From Prauserella salsuginis (GTDB lineage Bacteria > Actinomycetota > Actinomycetes > Mycobacteriales > Pseudonocardiaceae), in assembly GCF_024648885.1 (NCBI RefSeq), contig NZ_JANBBF010000010.1, positions 1 through 64,000 of the forward strand: a DNA stretch of 64,000 nucleotides. The letters run 5' to 3'. Both the position numbers and the translations under genes were made by a program. The notes under the pieces are model-generated. The model was not told the DNA's origin and did no database searches. It saw nothing but the letters and a program-made list of their open reading frames with translations. Below are positions 1-7,252 of this stretch, in pieces. Each line of letters opens with the position of its first letter. Position 1 is the stretch's first letter.

Positions 1-338
1 CCGCCCGGCACGAGTGCTGGCCGACAAGGCCTACTCTTCCCGCGCTAACCGGGACTATCTGCGCACACGTGGCATCGCGGCAACGATCCCGGTTCCCAAA
101 GATCAAGCCGCCCACCGCCGGGCCCGCGGCTCAGCCGGAGGCCGACCGCCTGCCTTCGACCCCACCACCTACCGACAGCGCCACGCCGTCGAATGCGGCA
201 TCAACCAGCTCAAACACCACCGCGCCGTCGCCAGCCGCTACGACAAACTCGCCGTCCGCTACGAAGCCACCCTGCACATCGCCGCCATCAACATCTGGCT
301 CGCCGACCTCACCAAGATCAATTCCTAAACAGCACCTA
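1..338 (+). mobile_element. 3' end of an IS5-type insertion sequence, cut by the window edge
   Basis: The element contains the C-terminal part of a DDE transposase and ends shortly after its stop codon, in AATTCCTAAACAGCACCTAG, which looks like the outer terminal repeat. Immediately after it, the sequence enters the middle of an unrelated reading frame (phytase-like protein). The left end lies outside the window, so the second terminal repeat and the target duplication cannot be checked. The exact right boundary is inferred from where the two reading frames meet and is uncertain by a few bases. Confidence 0.75.
2..328 (+). CDS. IS5-family DDE transposase, C-terminal fragment
   Basis: The gene is open from the window edge and ends at TAA 326-328; only about 108 C-terminal residues are visible. 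The fragment begins with the DKAYSS motif that contains the second catalytic Asp. It then shows [18 protein letters not shown], the Y/R-x3-E-x6-K signature around the catalytic Glu of IS5-group transposases. The protein would cut and join the ends of its own element. Whether it is intact upstream cannot be seen. The family call is strong; the IS5 subgroup is not resolved. Confidence 0.85.
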   Translation, partial: RPARVLADKAYSSRANRDYLRTRGIAATIPVPKDQAAHRRARGSAGGRPPAFDPTTYRQRHAVECGINQLKHHRAVASRYDKLAVRYEATLHIAAINIWLADLTKINS

Positions 339-1310
339 GTCGTCTCCGCCGAGGAGGACGACGCCGAGAACGACGTGCGCTCCTCGCTCAGCCGGTATCG
401 GCTGACGCGCAAGCCGCTCGCCGCCTCGCTGAAACACAACCAGGGCGCGCCGTCGATCGTCTCCGACGGCACCGGATTCGGTGCCCTGTCGGGGCTTTCC
501 GGCGTTCCCGGCGAGCCCGGCGAGGTCGTGGCCGTCACCGACGACGCGTACACGCCGAGCCGCGTGCTCACCGTCGACAGCGCCTCGTATCCGGCCCGCG
601 TGACGGCCGAGCTGCCGATCACGCGCGACGGTGAGGAGGCCGCCTACGACACCGAGGGCATCGCCGCTCGCGCCGACGGCGGTTACTGGCTCGCCACCGA
701 GGGCAAGCCTGCCGAGGGGATCCGCAACCTGCTCGTCGACGTCGACTCCGGCGGCGAGGTGCACCGTGAGATCGCGTTGCCGGACGAGATCGCCGACGGA
801 GCAGAGAAGTACGGCTTCGAAGGCGTGGCCGTCTCCGGCGACCACGTGTGGGTCGCCGTGCAGCGGGAGTGGGCGGACAACGAGCAGGGGCGCACCACGC
901 TCGCCCGCTACACGCCCGCGACCGGGCAGTGGGCGTTCGCGGCCTACCCGCTCGACGCCGCGCCGGACAACGGCTGGATCGGCGTGTCCGAGCTGACCGC
1001 GCTCGGCGACGGGCGGCTGCTCGTGCTCGAACGCGACAACCAGCGCGGTGAGAACGCGCGGACCAAGAAGGTCTACGAGGTCGACGTCTCGACCGTCGAC
1101 CCCGCGCCCGCCGGTGAGGCGAAACCGGTGCTGCGCAAGAAGCTCTCGCAGGACCTGCTGCCCGCGCTCGAAGCGAGTGGCGGCGTCGTGGCCGACAAGC
1201 CGGAAGGTCTCGCCGTGACCGGCGACGGCCGTCTCGTCGGTGCCGTCGACAACGACGGTCTCGACGACGCTCCCGGAGAGTCCGTCCTGCTGCGACTGGG
1301 CCGCGCCTGA
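339..1310 (+). pseudogene. Esterase-like phytase-domain protein, 5'-truncated by IS insertion
   Basis: About 323 residues remain in one frame up to TGA 1308-1310, but the N-terminus, where a signal peptide would be expected, has been replaced by the IS end. No start codon with a ribosome site exists between the IS and the domain. The body matches the esterase-like-activity-of-phytase family (beta-propeller, usually secreted). It has SGLSG near the domain start and repeated E-G motifs: EGIAARADGGYWLATEG, YGFEGVAVSG and DKPEGLAVTGDG. The family hydrolyses phosphate esters outside the cell; no catalytic assignment can be made here. It is probably not expressed as a functional exported protein. 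Confidence 0.8.
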
Positions 1311-1314
1311 GGAA

Positions 1315-1345
1315 GGGGCCGGCGGACGGGAGACACCGCCGGCCC
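1315..1345 (+). terminator. Hairpin after the phytase-like remnant
   Basis: GGGCCGGCGG pairs perfectly with CCGCCGGCCC across a 10-nt loop, starting 4 nt after the stop codon. There is no T-run, as is common in GC-rich actinobacteria. Confidence 0.6.
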
Positions 1346-1412
1346 GTTCCCGGAGTCCTTCCGGCCGGGCGCGCCGATCGCGGCCGAACCGCTGTGATCG
1401 GTGCCGAAACGA

Positions 1413-1454
1413 GAAGCGGGCGCCGCACCGGAAGTCCGGTGCGGCGCCCGCTTC
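1413..1454 (-). terminator. Long perfect hairpin after the Fe-S oxidoreductase gene
   Basis: Two 20-bp arms at 1413-1432 and 1435-1454 are exactly complementary with almost no loop. The structure lies 17 nt beyond the stop of the minus-strand gene. Together with the hairpin at 1315-1345 it separates two convergent genes. Confidence 0.75.
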
Positions 1455-1470
1455 GGCTTACCCGCCTCGG

Positions 1471-3774
1471 TTACGAGTCGTCGGCCGACCCGGGCTTGTC
1501 GCCCGCGGCATCAGCCGTACCGGCCGTGTCCGCCTTGCCGTCCGGCTCGGCCTCGCCGCCCGTTTCGGCCTCGGGGGCGCCCACCGCGACCGGCTCCTTG
1601 TCGGAGCCCCGCTTGACGGCCGACAGCAGCAGCTGCGACACGTCGACGACCTCCAGGTCCTCGCTGGCGCTGCCGTCGCTCTGGCGCGAAGTGACGCCGT
1701 CGTTCAGCATCACGCGGCAGAACGGGCAGCCCGTCGCGATCTTCGACGGCGCGGTGCCGAGTGCCTCGTCGACGCGTTCGACGTTGATGCGCTTGCCGAT
1801 CTGCTCTTCCATCCACATGCGAGCACCACCGGCACCGCAGCACATGGAGCGGTCGCCGTGCCGCGGCATCTCCCGCAGGTTCGCGCCCGCCGCGCCCACG
1901 AGCTCACGCGGCGCCTCGTACACCTGGTTGTGGCGGCCGAGGAAGCACGGGTCGTGGTAGGTGATGTCCTGCGCGACCGGCGCCATCGGCGTCAGCCGCT
2001 TCTCCCGCACCAGCCGGTTGAGCAGCTGCGTGTGGTGCACGACCTCGTAGTTGCCGCCGAGGTCCGGGTACTCGTTGGCGAGCGTGTTGAAGCAGTGCGC
2101 ACACGTGACGACGATCTTGCGCTTCGCGGGCTCCACGTCTTCGAACACCGAGTTCAGCACCTCGACGTTCTGCTGCGCGAGCATCTGGAACACGAACTCG
2201 TTGCCCGCGCGGCGAGCCGGGTCACCGGTGCAGGTCTCCTCCGGCCCGAGCACCGTGTACTTCACGTCCGCCATGTGCAGCAGCTCCGCCACCGCACGCG
2301 TCGTCTTCTTCGCACGGTCCTCGAACGCACCGGCGCAGCCGACCCAGAACAGGTACTCGGCGTCACCGAACTCGCCGTCGAACACCGGCACCTCGAAGTC
2401 GAGGTCCTCGGCCCACGCCATGCGGTCCTTGGCGTTCTGACCCCACGGGTTGCCCTTGTTCTCCAGGTTCTTGAACAGCGCGTTCAGCTCGGTCGGGAAG
2501 TTCGACTCGATCATCACCTGGTAACGGCGCATGTCGACGATGTGGTCGACGTGCTCGATGTCGACCGGGCACTGCTCGACGCACGCACCGCAGTTGGTGC
2601 ACGACCACAGCATGTCCGGGTCGATGACGCCGTTCGCCTCGGCGTCGCCCACCAGCGCCCGCTCGGACTCGGCCAGCGCCAGCACGTCGATGCCGGCGTG
2701 CGGGTCGTCCCCGGTCAGGCCGATCTCGTCGCCGGCCATATCCTTCTTGCCGCCGGCCATCAGGTACGGCGCCTTGGCGTAGGCGTGGTCGCGGAGCTGG
2801 GTGATCAGCATCTTCGGCGACAGCGGCTTACCCGTGTTCCACGCCGGACACTGCGACTGGCAGCGGCCGCACTCGGTGCACGTCGAGAAGTCGAGCCAGC
2901 CCTTCCAGCTGAAGTCCTCGACCTGGCCTGCACCGAAGACGTCCTTCTCCGGGTCGGCCTCCTCGAAGTCGAGAGGCTCGCCGCCGCTCATCATCGGCTT
3001 GAGCTTGCCCAGCGCGACTCCGCCGTCGTCCTCGCGCTTGAAGTAGATGTTGAAGAACGCGCTGAACCGGTGCCAGGCGACACCCATCGTCAGGTTCCGG
3101 CCGACCACGACCAGCCAGATCATGCCGGACAGCAGCTTGATCAGCGCCATGATGGACACGGCGGCGGTGGCGCTCGGCAGGAGCTGCGCGAGCGGCTGCG
3201 TCACGAAGCTCGACCACAAGGCCGGGTCCTCGATGCCGCTGGAGATCTTGAACGTCTTGACACCGAGGATGCCGAGACCCTCGATGACCACCACGGCCTC
3301 GACGAAGTAGGCGGCCGCGAAGTTCGACCCCTGGAACCGGGACTGCCGGTCGGCGCGGCGCGGGTGGTTGGCCTGCCGGATGATCGCCAGCGCGACACCA
3401 CCGACCACGGTGCCGATGCCCAGCAGTTCGAGCAGCAGCTGCCACGGCTCCCAGTGGCCGATGATCGGCCACGCGAAGTGCGGGTCGAAGATCTCGCCGT
3501 ATGCCTCGAACAGTGCCAGCGAGCCGAGCAGGAAGCCCCACATCACGAGCCAGTGCCATGGTCCGACGCGGCGGAACTTGTTCATCCGCGTGTGGGCGGC
3601 GAACTCCTTGATCAGCGTCTTCAGACGCGGGACGAACGGTCCGTAGCGCGTGCCGTCCGGCTGCCCGAGTCGGATGATGCGCACCTGCCGGACGACGGCG
3701 GCGGCGAACACACCCCAAGCGACAATGCTGACGGCAACGCCGATCACGCCGAGCGTGATCTGCAGTGCACCCAT
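1471..3774 (-). CDS. Membrane-bound Fe-S oxidoreductase (heterodisulfide-reductase/GlcF-like, Rv0338c type)
   Basis: This 767-residue protein has an N-terminal half with several membrane segments, resembling a nitrate-reductase-gamma-like quinone/heme domain. Two [4Fe-4S] motifs follow, CTECGRCQSQCP near residue 299 and CTNCGACVEQCP near 392. Two CCG-type domains come next, including MCCGAGGARMW near residue 645 and a C-terminal CPFC. It probably passes electrons between a soluble donor or disulfide and the quinone pool at the membrane; the substrate is unknown. The ATG at 3774 was chosen because GAAAGG lies upstream and the hydrophobic N-terminus starts here; the frame stays open much further upstream but that part is charged and unlike the family. 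It resembles M. tuberculosis Rv0338c. It is divergent from the SMR gene. Confidence 0.88.
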   Translation of the reverse strand: MGALQITLGVIGVAVSIVAWGVFAAAVVRQVRIIRLGQPDGTRYGPFVPRLKTLIKEFAAHTRMNKFRRVGPWHWLVMWGFLLGSLALFEAYGEIFDPHFAWPIIGHWEPWQLLLELLGIGTVVGGVALAIIRQANHPRRADRQSRFQGSNFAAAYFVEAVVVIEGLGILGVKTFKISSGIEDPALWSSFVTQPLAQLLPSATAAVSIMALIKLLSGMIWLVVVGRNLTMGVAWHRFSAFFNIYFKREDDGGVALGKLKPMMSGGEPLDFEEADPEKDVFGAGQVEDFSWKGWLDFSTCTECGRCQSQCPAWNTGKPLSPKMLITQLRDHAYAKAPYLMAGGKKDMAGDEIGLTGDDPHAGIDVLALAESERALVGDAEANGVIDPDMLWSCTNCGACVEQCPVDIEHVDHIVDMRRYQVMIESNFPTELNALFKNLENKGNPWGQNAKDRMAWAEDLDFEVPVFDGEFGDAEYLFWVGCAGAFEDRAKKTTRAVAELLHMADVKYTVLGPEETCTGDPARRAGNEFVFQMLAQQNVEVLNSVFEDVEPAKRKIVVTCAHCFNTLANEYPDLGGNYEVVHHTQLLNRLVREKRLTPMAPVAQDITYHDPCFLGRHNQVYEAPRELVGAAGANLREMPRHGDRSMCCGAGGARMWMEEQIGKRINVERVDEALGTAPSKIATGCPFCRVMLNDGVTSRQSDGSASEDLEVVDVSQLLLSAVKRGSDKEPVAVGAPEAETGGEAEPDGKADTAGTADAAGDKPGSADDS

Positions 3775-3819
3775 GATCGGGCCTTTCGGTTCGGTCTTCG
3801 TGGTGGGTGTCGGGAGGGT

Positions 3820-3910
3820 ATCTCTTCTCCGGTTGGTTCCTACTGAGGAGTAATGGATAAGAGATGCCCGAGTCCCACTGATGTGGCAGAAACCTCGCCA
3901 ATAGTGGGAC
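3820..3910. promoter_or_regulatory. Nested inverted repeats in a divergent promoter region
   Basis: Two inverted repeats lie between the divergent Fe-S gene and the SMR/TetR operon: ATCTCTT (3820-3826) with AAGAGAT (3859-3865), and GTCCCACT (3872-3879) with AGTGGGAC (3903-3910). The downstream TetR protein is the obvious candidate ligand for one of them. TATCTT at 3922-3927 sits 7 nt before the SMR GTG and looks like a -10 box of a leaderless transcript. Confidence 0.45.
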
Positions 3911-3934
3911 GAACGTTCAGGTATCTTCACCGGA

Positions 3935-4261
3935 GTGGGTGCATATTTATTGATCGCCGGAGCGATCGTCGCCGAGGTCGCCGGCACCGTGTCGTTGAAG
4001 TTGTCGGAGGGTTTCTCCAGGTTGCTGCCCTCGATCGCCGTGCTAATCGGGTACGGCACGGCATTCGTGCTGCTGGGACAGGCGCTGAAACACGGTATGC
4101 CGGTCGGGGTTGCGTACGCGATCTGGGCGGCCGCGGGTGTCGCGCTCGTGGCGTTTATCGGCGCGGCGTTCCTGGGTGAACCGATGAACCTGACCATGGC
4201 CGTGGGCCTGGCGCTCGTCATCGGCGGCGTCGTCCTGCTCGAGACCGGGCGTGCGGCGTGA
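3935..4261 (+). CDS. Small multidrug resistance (SMR/EmrE-type) efflux protein
   Basis: At 108 residues with four membrane helices, it has the size of SMR proton/drug antiporters, which act as dimers in the cytoplasmic membrane and expel cationic compounds. The essential proton/substrate glutamate is present at residue 14 (AIVAEVAGT). An aromatic YxxW pair at 61-64 corresponds to EmrE Tyr60/Trp63, and Tyr40 is also kept. The GTG start has no Shine-Dalgarno; a -10-like TATCTT lies 7 nt before it. Its stop overlaps the GTG of the TetR gene by 4 bp (GTGA), so the two are translationally coupled. Guanidinium export by this family is an alternative role. Confidence 0.9.
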   Translation: MGAYLLIAGAIVAEVAGTVSLKLSEGFSRLLPSIAVLIGYGTAFVLLGQALKHGMPVGVAYAIWAAAGVALVAFIGAAFLGEPMNLTMAVGLALVIGGVVLLETGRAA

Positions 4262-4821
4262 AGCGGCAGGTCGACGGCCGCAAGGCGCGCGGCGAGAAGC
4301 GGCGCACGGAGATCATCGAGGCCACGCTGCGCGTGATCGAACGTGACGGCGTCGCCGGGGTCACGCATCGCACGGTCGCGGCGGAGGCGGGTGTGCCGAC
4401 GACGTCGACGACCTACCACTTCGCGACCCTCGACGACCTCCTCATCGCCACGCTGATCGACTGCGCGCGCGACATGGCCACCGAGGTGTACTGGATGATC
4501 GATCGCGCGCGCTCACACGGCCGTGGCCGTGGCGCGGAGGAGATCGCCAAGCTCCTGGCCGAGGCGCTCGGACCGAAACGCGGGCGGACGATGGCCGAGT
4601 ACGAGCTGTACCTGCTGGCGGCCCGCAAACCGGAGCTGCGCCCCGCCGCGCGGCGCTGGCTCGACGTGCTCACGTCGATGGTGCGCCACGACGACGAGGT
4701 CGCCTTCCGCGTGTTCCTCGCCGGCATCGACGGCCTGCTGATCCAGGGTCTCATCGATGACGAACCCCCCGGCGAGGAGGAACTCCGCCCGGTGGTCGAT
4801 TACCTGCTCAACCCGAGGTGA
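4258..4821 (+). CDS. TetR-family repressor, coupled to the SMR pump
   Basis: This 187-residue protein has an N-terminal helix-turn-helix (residues about 14-60: TLRVIERDGVAGVTHRTVAA, then PTTSTTYHFATLDDLL) typical of TetR proteins. A helical ligand domain follows. It overlaps the SMR gene by 4 bp, so the natural reading is a drug-responsive repressor of the pump operon. The inverted repeats in the upstream region are candidate operators. The ligand cannot be predicted. Confidence 0.88.
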   Translation: MKRQVDGRKARGEKRRTEIIEATLRVIERDGVAGVTHRTVAAEAGVPTTSTTYHFATLDDLLIATLIDCARDMATEVYWMIDRARSHGRGRGAEEIAKLLAEALGPKRGRTMAEYELYLLAARKPELRPAARRWLDVLTSMVRHDDEVAFRVFLAGIDGLLIQGLIDDEPPGEEELRPVVDYLLNPR

Positions 4822-4841
4822 ACCGCCCAGCGGTCATCCCG

Positions 4842-4904
4842 CGTGTCCTGCATTCAGACCCGCGTGTTCTGCACTGAGAACCGCGTGTTCTGCATTCAGG
4901 GGGC
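4842..4904 (+). repeat. 21-bp-period array, three units, downstream of the TetR gene
   Basis: Units begin at 4842, 4863 and 4884 with CGTGTCCTGCATTC, CGTGTTCTGCACTG and CGTGTTCTGCATTC. The array starts 20 bp after the stop codon and reads in the direction of transcription. Degenerate further copies of CGTGTC/CGTGTT are seen near 4927 and 4968. It belongs to the same family as 5132-5314, 11575-11700, 16811-16873, 32473-32504 and 34883-34924. The stretch 4905-5131 holds no gene that I can support. Confidence 0.85.
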
Positions 4905-5131
4905 CCTGTCCTACGTCCCGGGACGCCGTGTCGTTTCGTCCGGGGACTGTTGGGCAAGTTCGGGGCGCGTGTTGCTCCCGAACGTGGCCCCCCATCGACG
5001 GGCTACCGGGTGACTGTGGTTCTTCGGGCCCCGGGGAGTGCGTTTCCGGGCCCGCGTTGTTCCCGCCCATCGCGCGGTTCCCGCCCCTCGCGAGATGTCA
5101 GGCACGGTCGGCGCGCCCTCGCGCGCCGACC

Positions 5132-5314
5132 GAGTGCAGGACACGCGGTTGCGAGTGCAGGACACGCGGTTGCGAGTGCAGGACACGCGGTTGCGAGTGC
5201 AGGACACGCGGTTGCGAGTGCAGGACACGCGGTTGCGAGTGCAGGACACGCGGTTGCGAGTGCAGGACACGCGGTTGCGAGTGCAGGACACGCGGTTGCG
5301 AGTGCAGGACACGC
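5132..5314 (-). repeat. Perfect tandem 21-bp array, 8.7 units, downstream of the PEBP gene
   Basis: Eight identical units start at 5132 and repeat every 21 bp, followed by a 15-bp partial unit to 5314. On the plus strand each unit begins GAGTGCAGGACACGCGG. Read on the minus strand this is CGTGTCCTGCACTC, the same core as in the array at 4842. The array ends 24 bp beyond the stop of the minus-strand PEBP gene and is in sense with it. The perfect identity of the units indicates recent expansion. All three frames stay open only because 21 is a multiple of 3. Confidence 0.95.
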
Positions 5315-5338
5315 GCGGATGGTCGGCGTCGGCTGGTG

Positions 5339-5887
5339 TCAGCCCTTGTTCTCGTAGAGGGCCGTCAGGGTCGCGCGGCCCAGCGTGTGGCCGAACATGT
5401 TGAACGACAGGAACGCGGGCCGGGACTCGTCGGGGATGTCGAGCGAGTCGACGTCCAGCGCGTGCACCACGAACATGTAGCGGTGCGGGCCGTGCCCGGG
5501 AGGCGGAGCGGCGCCGAGGTACTGGCGGACGCCGCCGTCGGTCGTGAGCATCTTGGCGCCCTCGGGCAGGTTGGCGCCGTTCGGGTCGCCCGCGCCGGTC
5601 GGCAGCTCGGTGACCGAGGCGGGGATGTTGTACACCGCCCAGTGCCAGAACCCGCTGACGGTCGGCGCGTCCGGGTCGTAGCAGGTCACGACGAAGCTCT
5701 TCGTGCCGTCGGGGAAGCCGGACCACGCCAGGTGTGGCGAGGTGTCCTCACCGCCGGCGCCGAACAGGCCGGACAGCTGCGGGGTCGGCAGTGTCTGGCC
5801 GTCGGCCACGTCGTCACTGCGCACGTCGAAGCTCGGCACCTGCGGCAGGAAGTCGTAGGGATTGAAGTTGAACGGCGCGTCGGCCAT
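5339..5887 (-). CDS. YbhB/YbcL-family (PEBP, Raf-kinase-inhibitor-like) protein
   Basis: A 182-residue protein with the phosphatidylethanolamine-binding-protein fold. The anion/ligand-binding motifs are visible: CYDPDAPTVSGFWHWAVYNIP (DPDAPT and the HW motif) and GHGPHRYMF. Bacterial members bind small anionic ligands; a physiological role is rarely known. There is no signal peptide, so it is probably cytoplasmic. ATG 5887 is preceded by GAGGAG at a good distance; the longer open frame upstream has no support. A perfect 21-bp tandem array follows the stop codon. Confidence 0.9.
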   Translation of the reverse strand: MADAPFNFNPYDFLPQVPSFDVRSDDVADGQTLPTPQLSGLFGAGGEDTSPHLAWSGFPDGTKSFVVTCYDPDAPTVSGFWHWAVYNIPASVTELPTGAGDPNGANLPEGAKMLTTDGGVRQYLGAAPPPGHGPHRYMFVVHALDVDSLDIPDESRPAFLSFNMFGHTLGRATLTALYENKG

Positions 5888-6143
5888 CTCACGCTCCTCG
5901 TGGTCTGTGGCACTGAGCCGGCTGGAGGTGTTGAAGTCCCCAGGGGCATGTCGTCGGGTGTATCGCTGACCCGGCCCCAGGGTAGGCAGCCGAATGCGGT
6001 GCGTCAGGGTGGGCGCGCCGCAGGCCGGTGCGTGCCGGTCGTGGCCCGTCGGAATCAGGGTCATATCGGGGTTGGCCCCAATGTCGGGGGCGGCGCGGTG
6101 GGCCTACTGTTCTCACAACCACGACAGGGGGGAATGAGGGCCC

Positions 6144-6926
6144 ATGGCAGCTCCGCGAATTCGGCGTCCGGCGCTGGCGATCGGCGGACTGGTGTTCGTC
6201 GGCGCGGGCGCGGCGATCGGGTTCGGGGTGTTCGACGAGGCGAGCGTGACGCACCGGCAGTCGGTGACCGGGGTGGAGCGGATCGAGCTCGACAAGGGTG
6301 CGGGCGATGTGGCCATCCGTGCCGGTGATGTCGAGGCTGCGAGGGTCGTCGAGACCAAGTCCTATCGGTGGGGCGACGACGACCCGGTGTTCGAGGTCCG
6401 CGACGACGTGCTGACACTGCCCGATTGCGGCATGTGGTGCACGACGACACACGAGATCGTCGTGCCGCGCGGTGTGGCGGTCTCCGGGGACATCGGTTCG
6501 GGCGAGCTCGACGTGACGGGTGCGGAGTCGCTGGATGTCGAGGTGGGCTCCGGCGGTGCGCGGGTCTCGGACGTCGAGGGGGACGCACGCGTGGATGCCG
6601 GTTCGGGACACGTCGAGCTCAGCGGCATCGGCGGCGAGGTGACCGTCGACGCCGGCTCCGGTGGGATCACCGGGCGCGGGCTGGCCGGGCCGGTGGAGGC
6701 CGAGTCCGGTTCGGGCGAGATCACCCTCGAGTTGTCCCGCCCCGCCGGTGTCACGGCCTCGACGGGCAGTGGGGACATCGCGCTGACGGTGCCGCGCGCC
6801 GACTATCGGATCGCGGGCGACAGCGGCAGCGGTTCGCGGGAGATCGGTGTCGACACGTCCCCGGGTGCGCGTCACACGCTGTCGCTCGACACGGGCAGTG
6901 GAGACGTCACGGTCCGCCGTCGCTAG
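6144..6926 (+). CDS. DUF4097-type surface protein with Gly-Ser-Gly beta repeats
   Basis: A 260-residue protein with one membrane segment near the N-terminus (about residues 10-28, LAIGGLVFVGAGAAIGFGVF). The rest is a repetitive beta-rich domain in which GSG/GSGG recurs every 15-20 residues (DIGSGELDV, EVGSGGARV, DAGSGHVEL, ESGSGEITL, STGSGDIAL, DTGSGDVTV). This is the beta-helix-like pattern of the DUF4097/DUF2807 families, which are usually outside the membrane. Two Cys in LPDCGMWC may form a disulfide. The function is unknown. ATG 6144 follows a GAGGG ribosome site. Confidence 0.75.
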   Translation: MAAPRIRRPALAIGGLVFVGAGAAIGFGVFDEASVTHRQSVTGVERIELDKGAGDVAIRAGDVEAARVVETKSYRWGDDDPVFEVRDDVLTLPDCGMWCTTTHEIVVPRGVAVSGDIGSGELDVTGAESLDVEVGSGGARVSDVEGDARVDAGSGHVELSGIGGEVTVDAGSGGITGRGLAGPVEAESGSGEITLELSRPAGVTASTGSGDIALTVPRADYRIAGDSGSGSREIGVDTSPGARHTLSLDTGSGDVTVRRR

Positions 6927-7060
6927 CCGTGTGCCGGGACGGCCGCGCGGGGTTGGCCGCGTGGCGGGGTCAGCCGTGCGGTGTCGTCAGCCGCGCGCGG
7001 GAGCCGTGACCGGCCGGTCGCGCCACGAGTTGTCTCGACCTGGCGGCTGTGGTCGCCGCG

Positions 7061-7088
7061 GGAACAAACGTCGCAGGTCGGACGTTAT
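7061..7088 (+). promoter_or_regulatory. Sigma-R/SigH-like promoter upstream of dnaK
   Basis: GGAAC (7061-7065) is separated by 18 bp from GTTAT (7084-7088), matching the GGAAT-N18/19-GTT pattern known for actinobacterial thiol/heat-stress ECF sigma factors. HAIR 1 (7101-7121) lies just downstream, where transcription would start. The same GGAAC-N18-GTT arrangement occurs before clpB. Confidence 0.65.
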
Positions 7089-7100
7089 GCTGGCAGAAAG

Positions 7101-7121
7101 GTTGAGTAGTCATCGCTCAAG
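7101..7121 (+). promoter_or_regulatory. HAIR operator 1 (HspR site) of the dnaK operon
   Basis: TTGAG (7102-7106) and CTCAA (7116-7120) form an inverted repeat with 9-bp spacing, matching the HspR-associated inverted repeat CTTGAGT-N7-ACTCAAG. It lies between the sigma-R-like box and the second promoter. HspR encoded at 11112 would bind here and repress until heat shock. Confidence 0.85.
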
Positions 7122-7127
7122 TCTGGG

Positions 7128-7156
7128 TTGACGACTCTCGGCCGGTACGGTTAGAA
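7128..7156 (+). promoter_or_regulatory. Housekeeping-type promoter of the dnaK operon
   Basis: TTGACG (7128-7133), a 17-bp spacer and TTAGAA (7151-7156) form a primary-sigma promoter. HAIR 2 begins at the next base, so bound HspR would cover the start site. Confidence 0.65.
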
Positions 7157-7177
7157 CTTGAGTGAGCCCCGCTCAGG
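7157..7177 (+). promoter_or_regulatory. HAIR operator 2 (HspR site) of the dnaK operon
   Basis: CTTGAG (7157-7162) and CTCAGG (7172-7177) form a HAIR-type inverted repeat with one mismatch from the consensus right half (ACTCAAG). It directly abuts the -10 box of the second promoter. Confidence 0.8.
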
Positions 7178-7252
7178 TCTCGGCGATACGCCGAGGCGCC
7201 CGGTCAGCCGGGCCGGTGGGGTGTCCACAGGATCAGTAGGAGGGAAAGACAC

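Noticed and set aside
1240-3846. Long plus-strand open frame of 868 residues opposite the Fe-S gene
   Set aside because: It is the antisense shadow of a well-recognised gene; it is rich in Arg/His/Val with no domain likeness.
1471-4419. 982-residue version of the Fe-S oxidoreductase starting at 4419
   Set aside because: The extra 215 residues are low-complexity and overlap the divergent SMR and TetR genes; a good ribosome site precedes ATG 3774.
5132-5314. CRISPR array
   Set aside because: Units are directly adjacent 21-mers with no unique spacers and no cas genes nearby.
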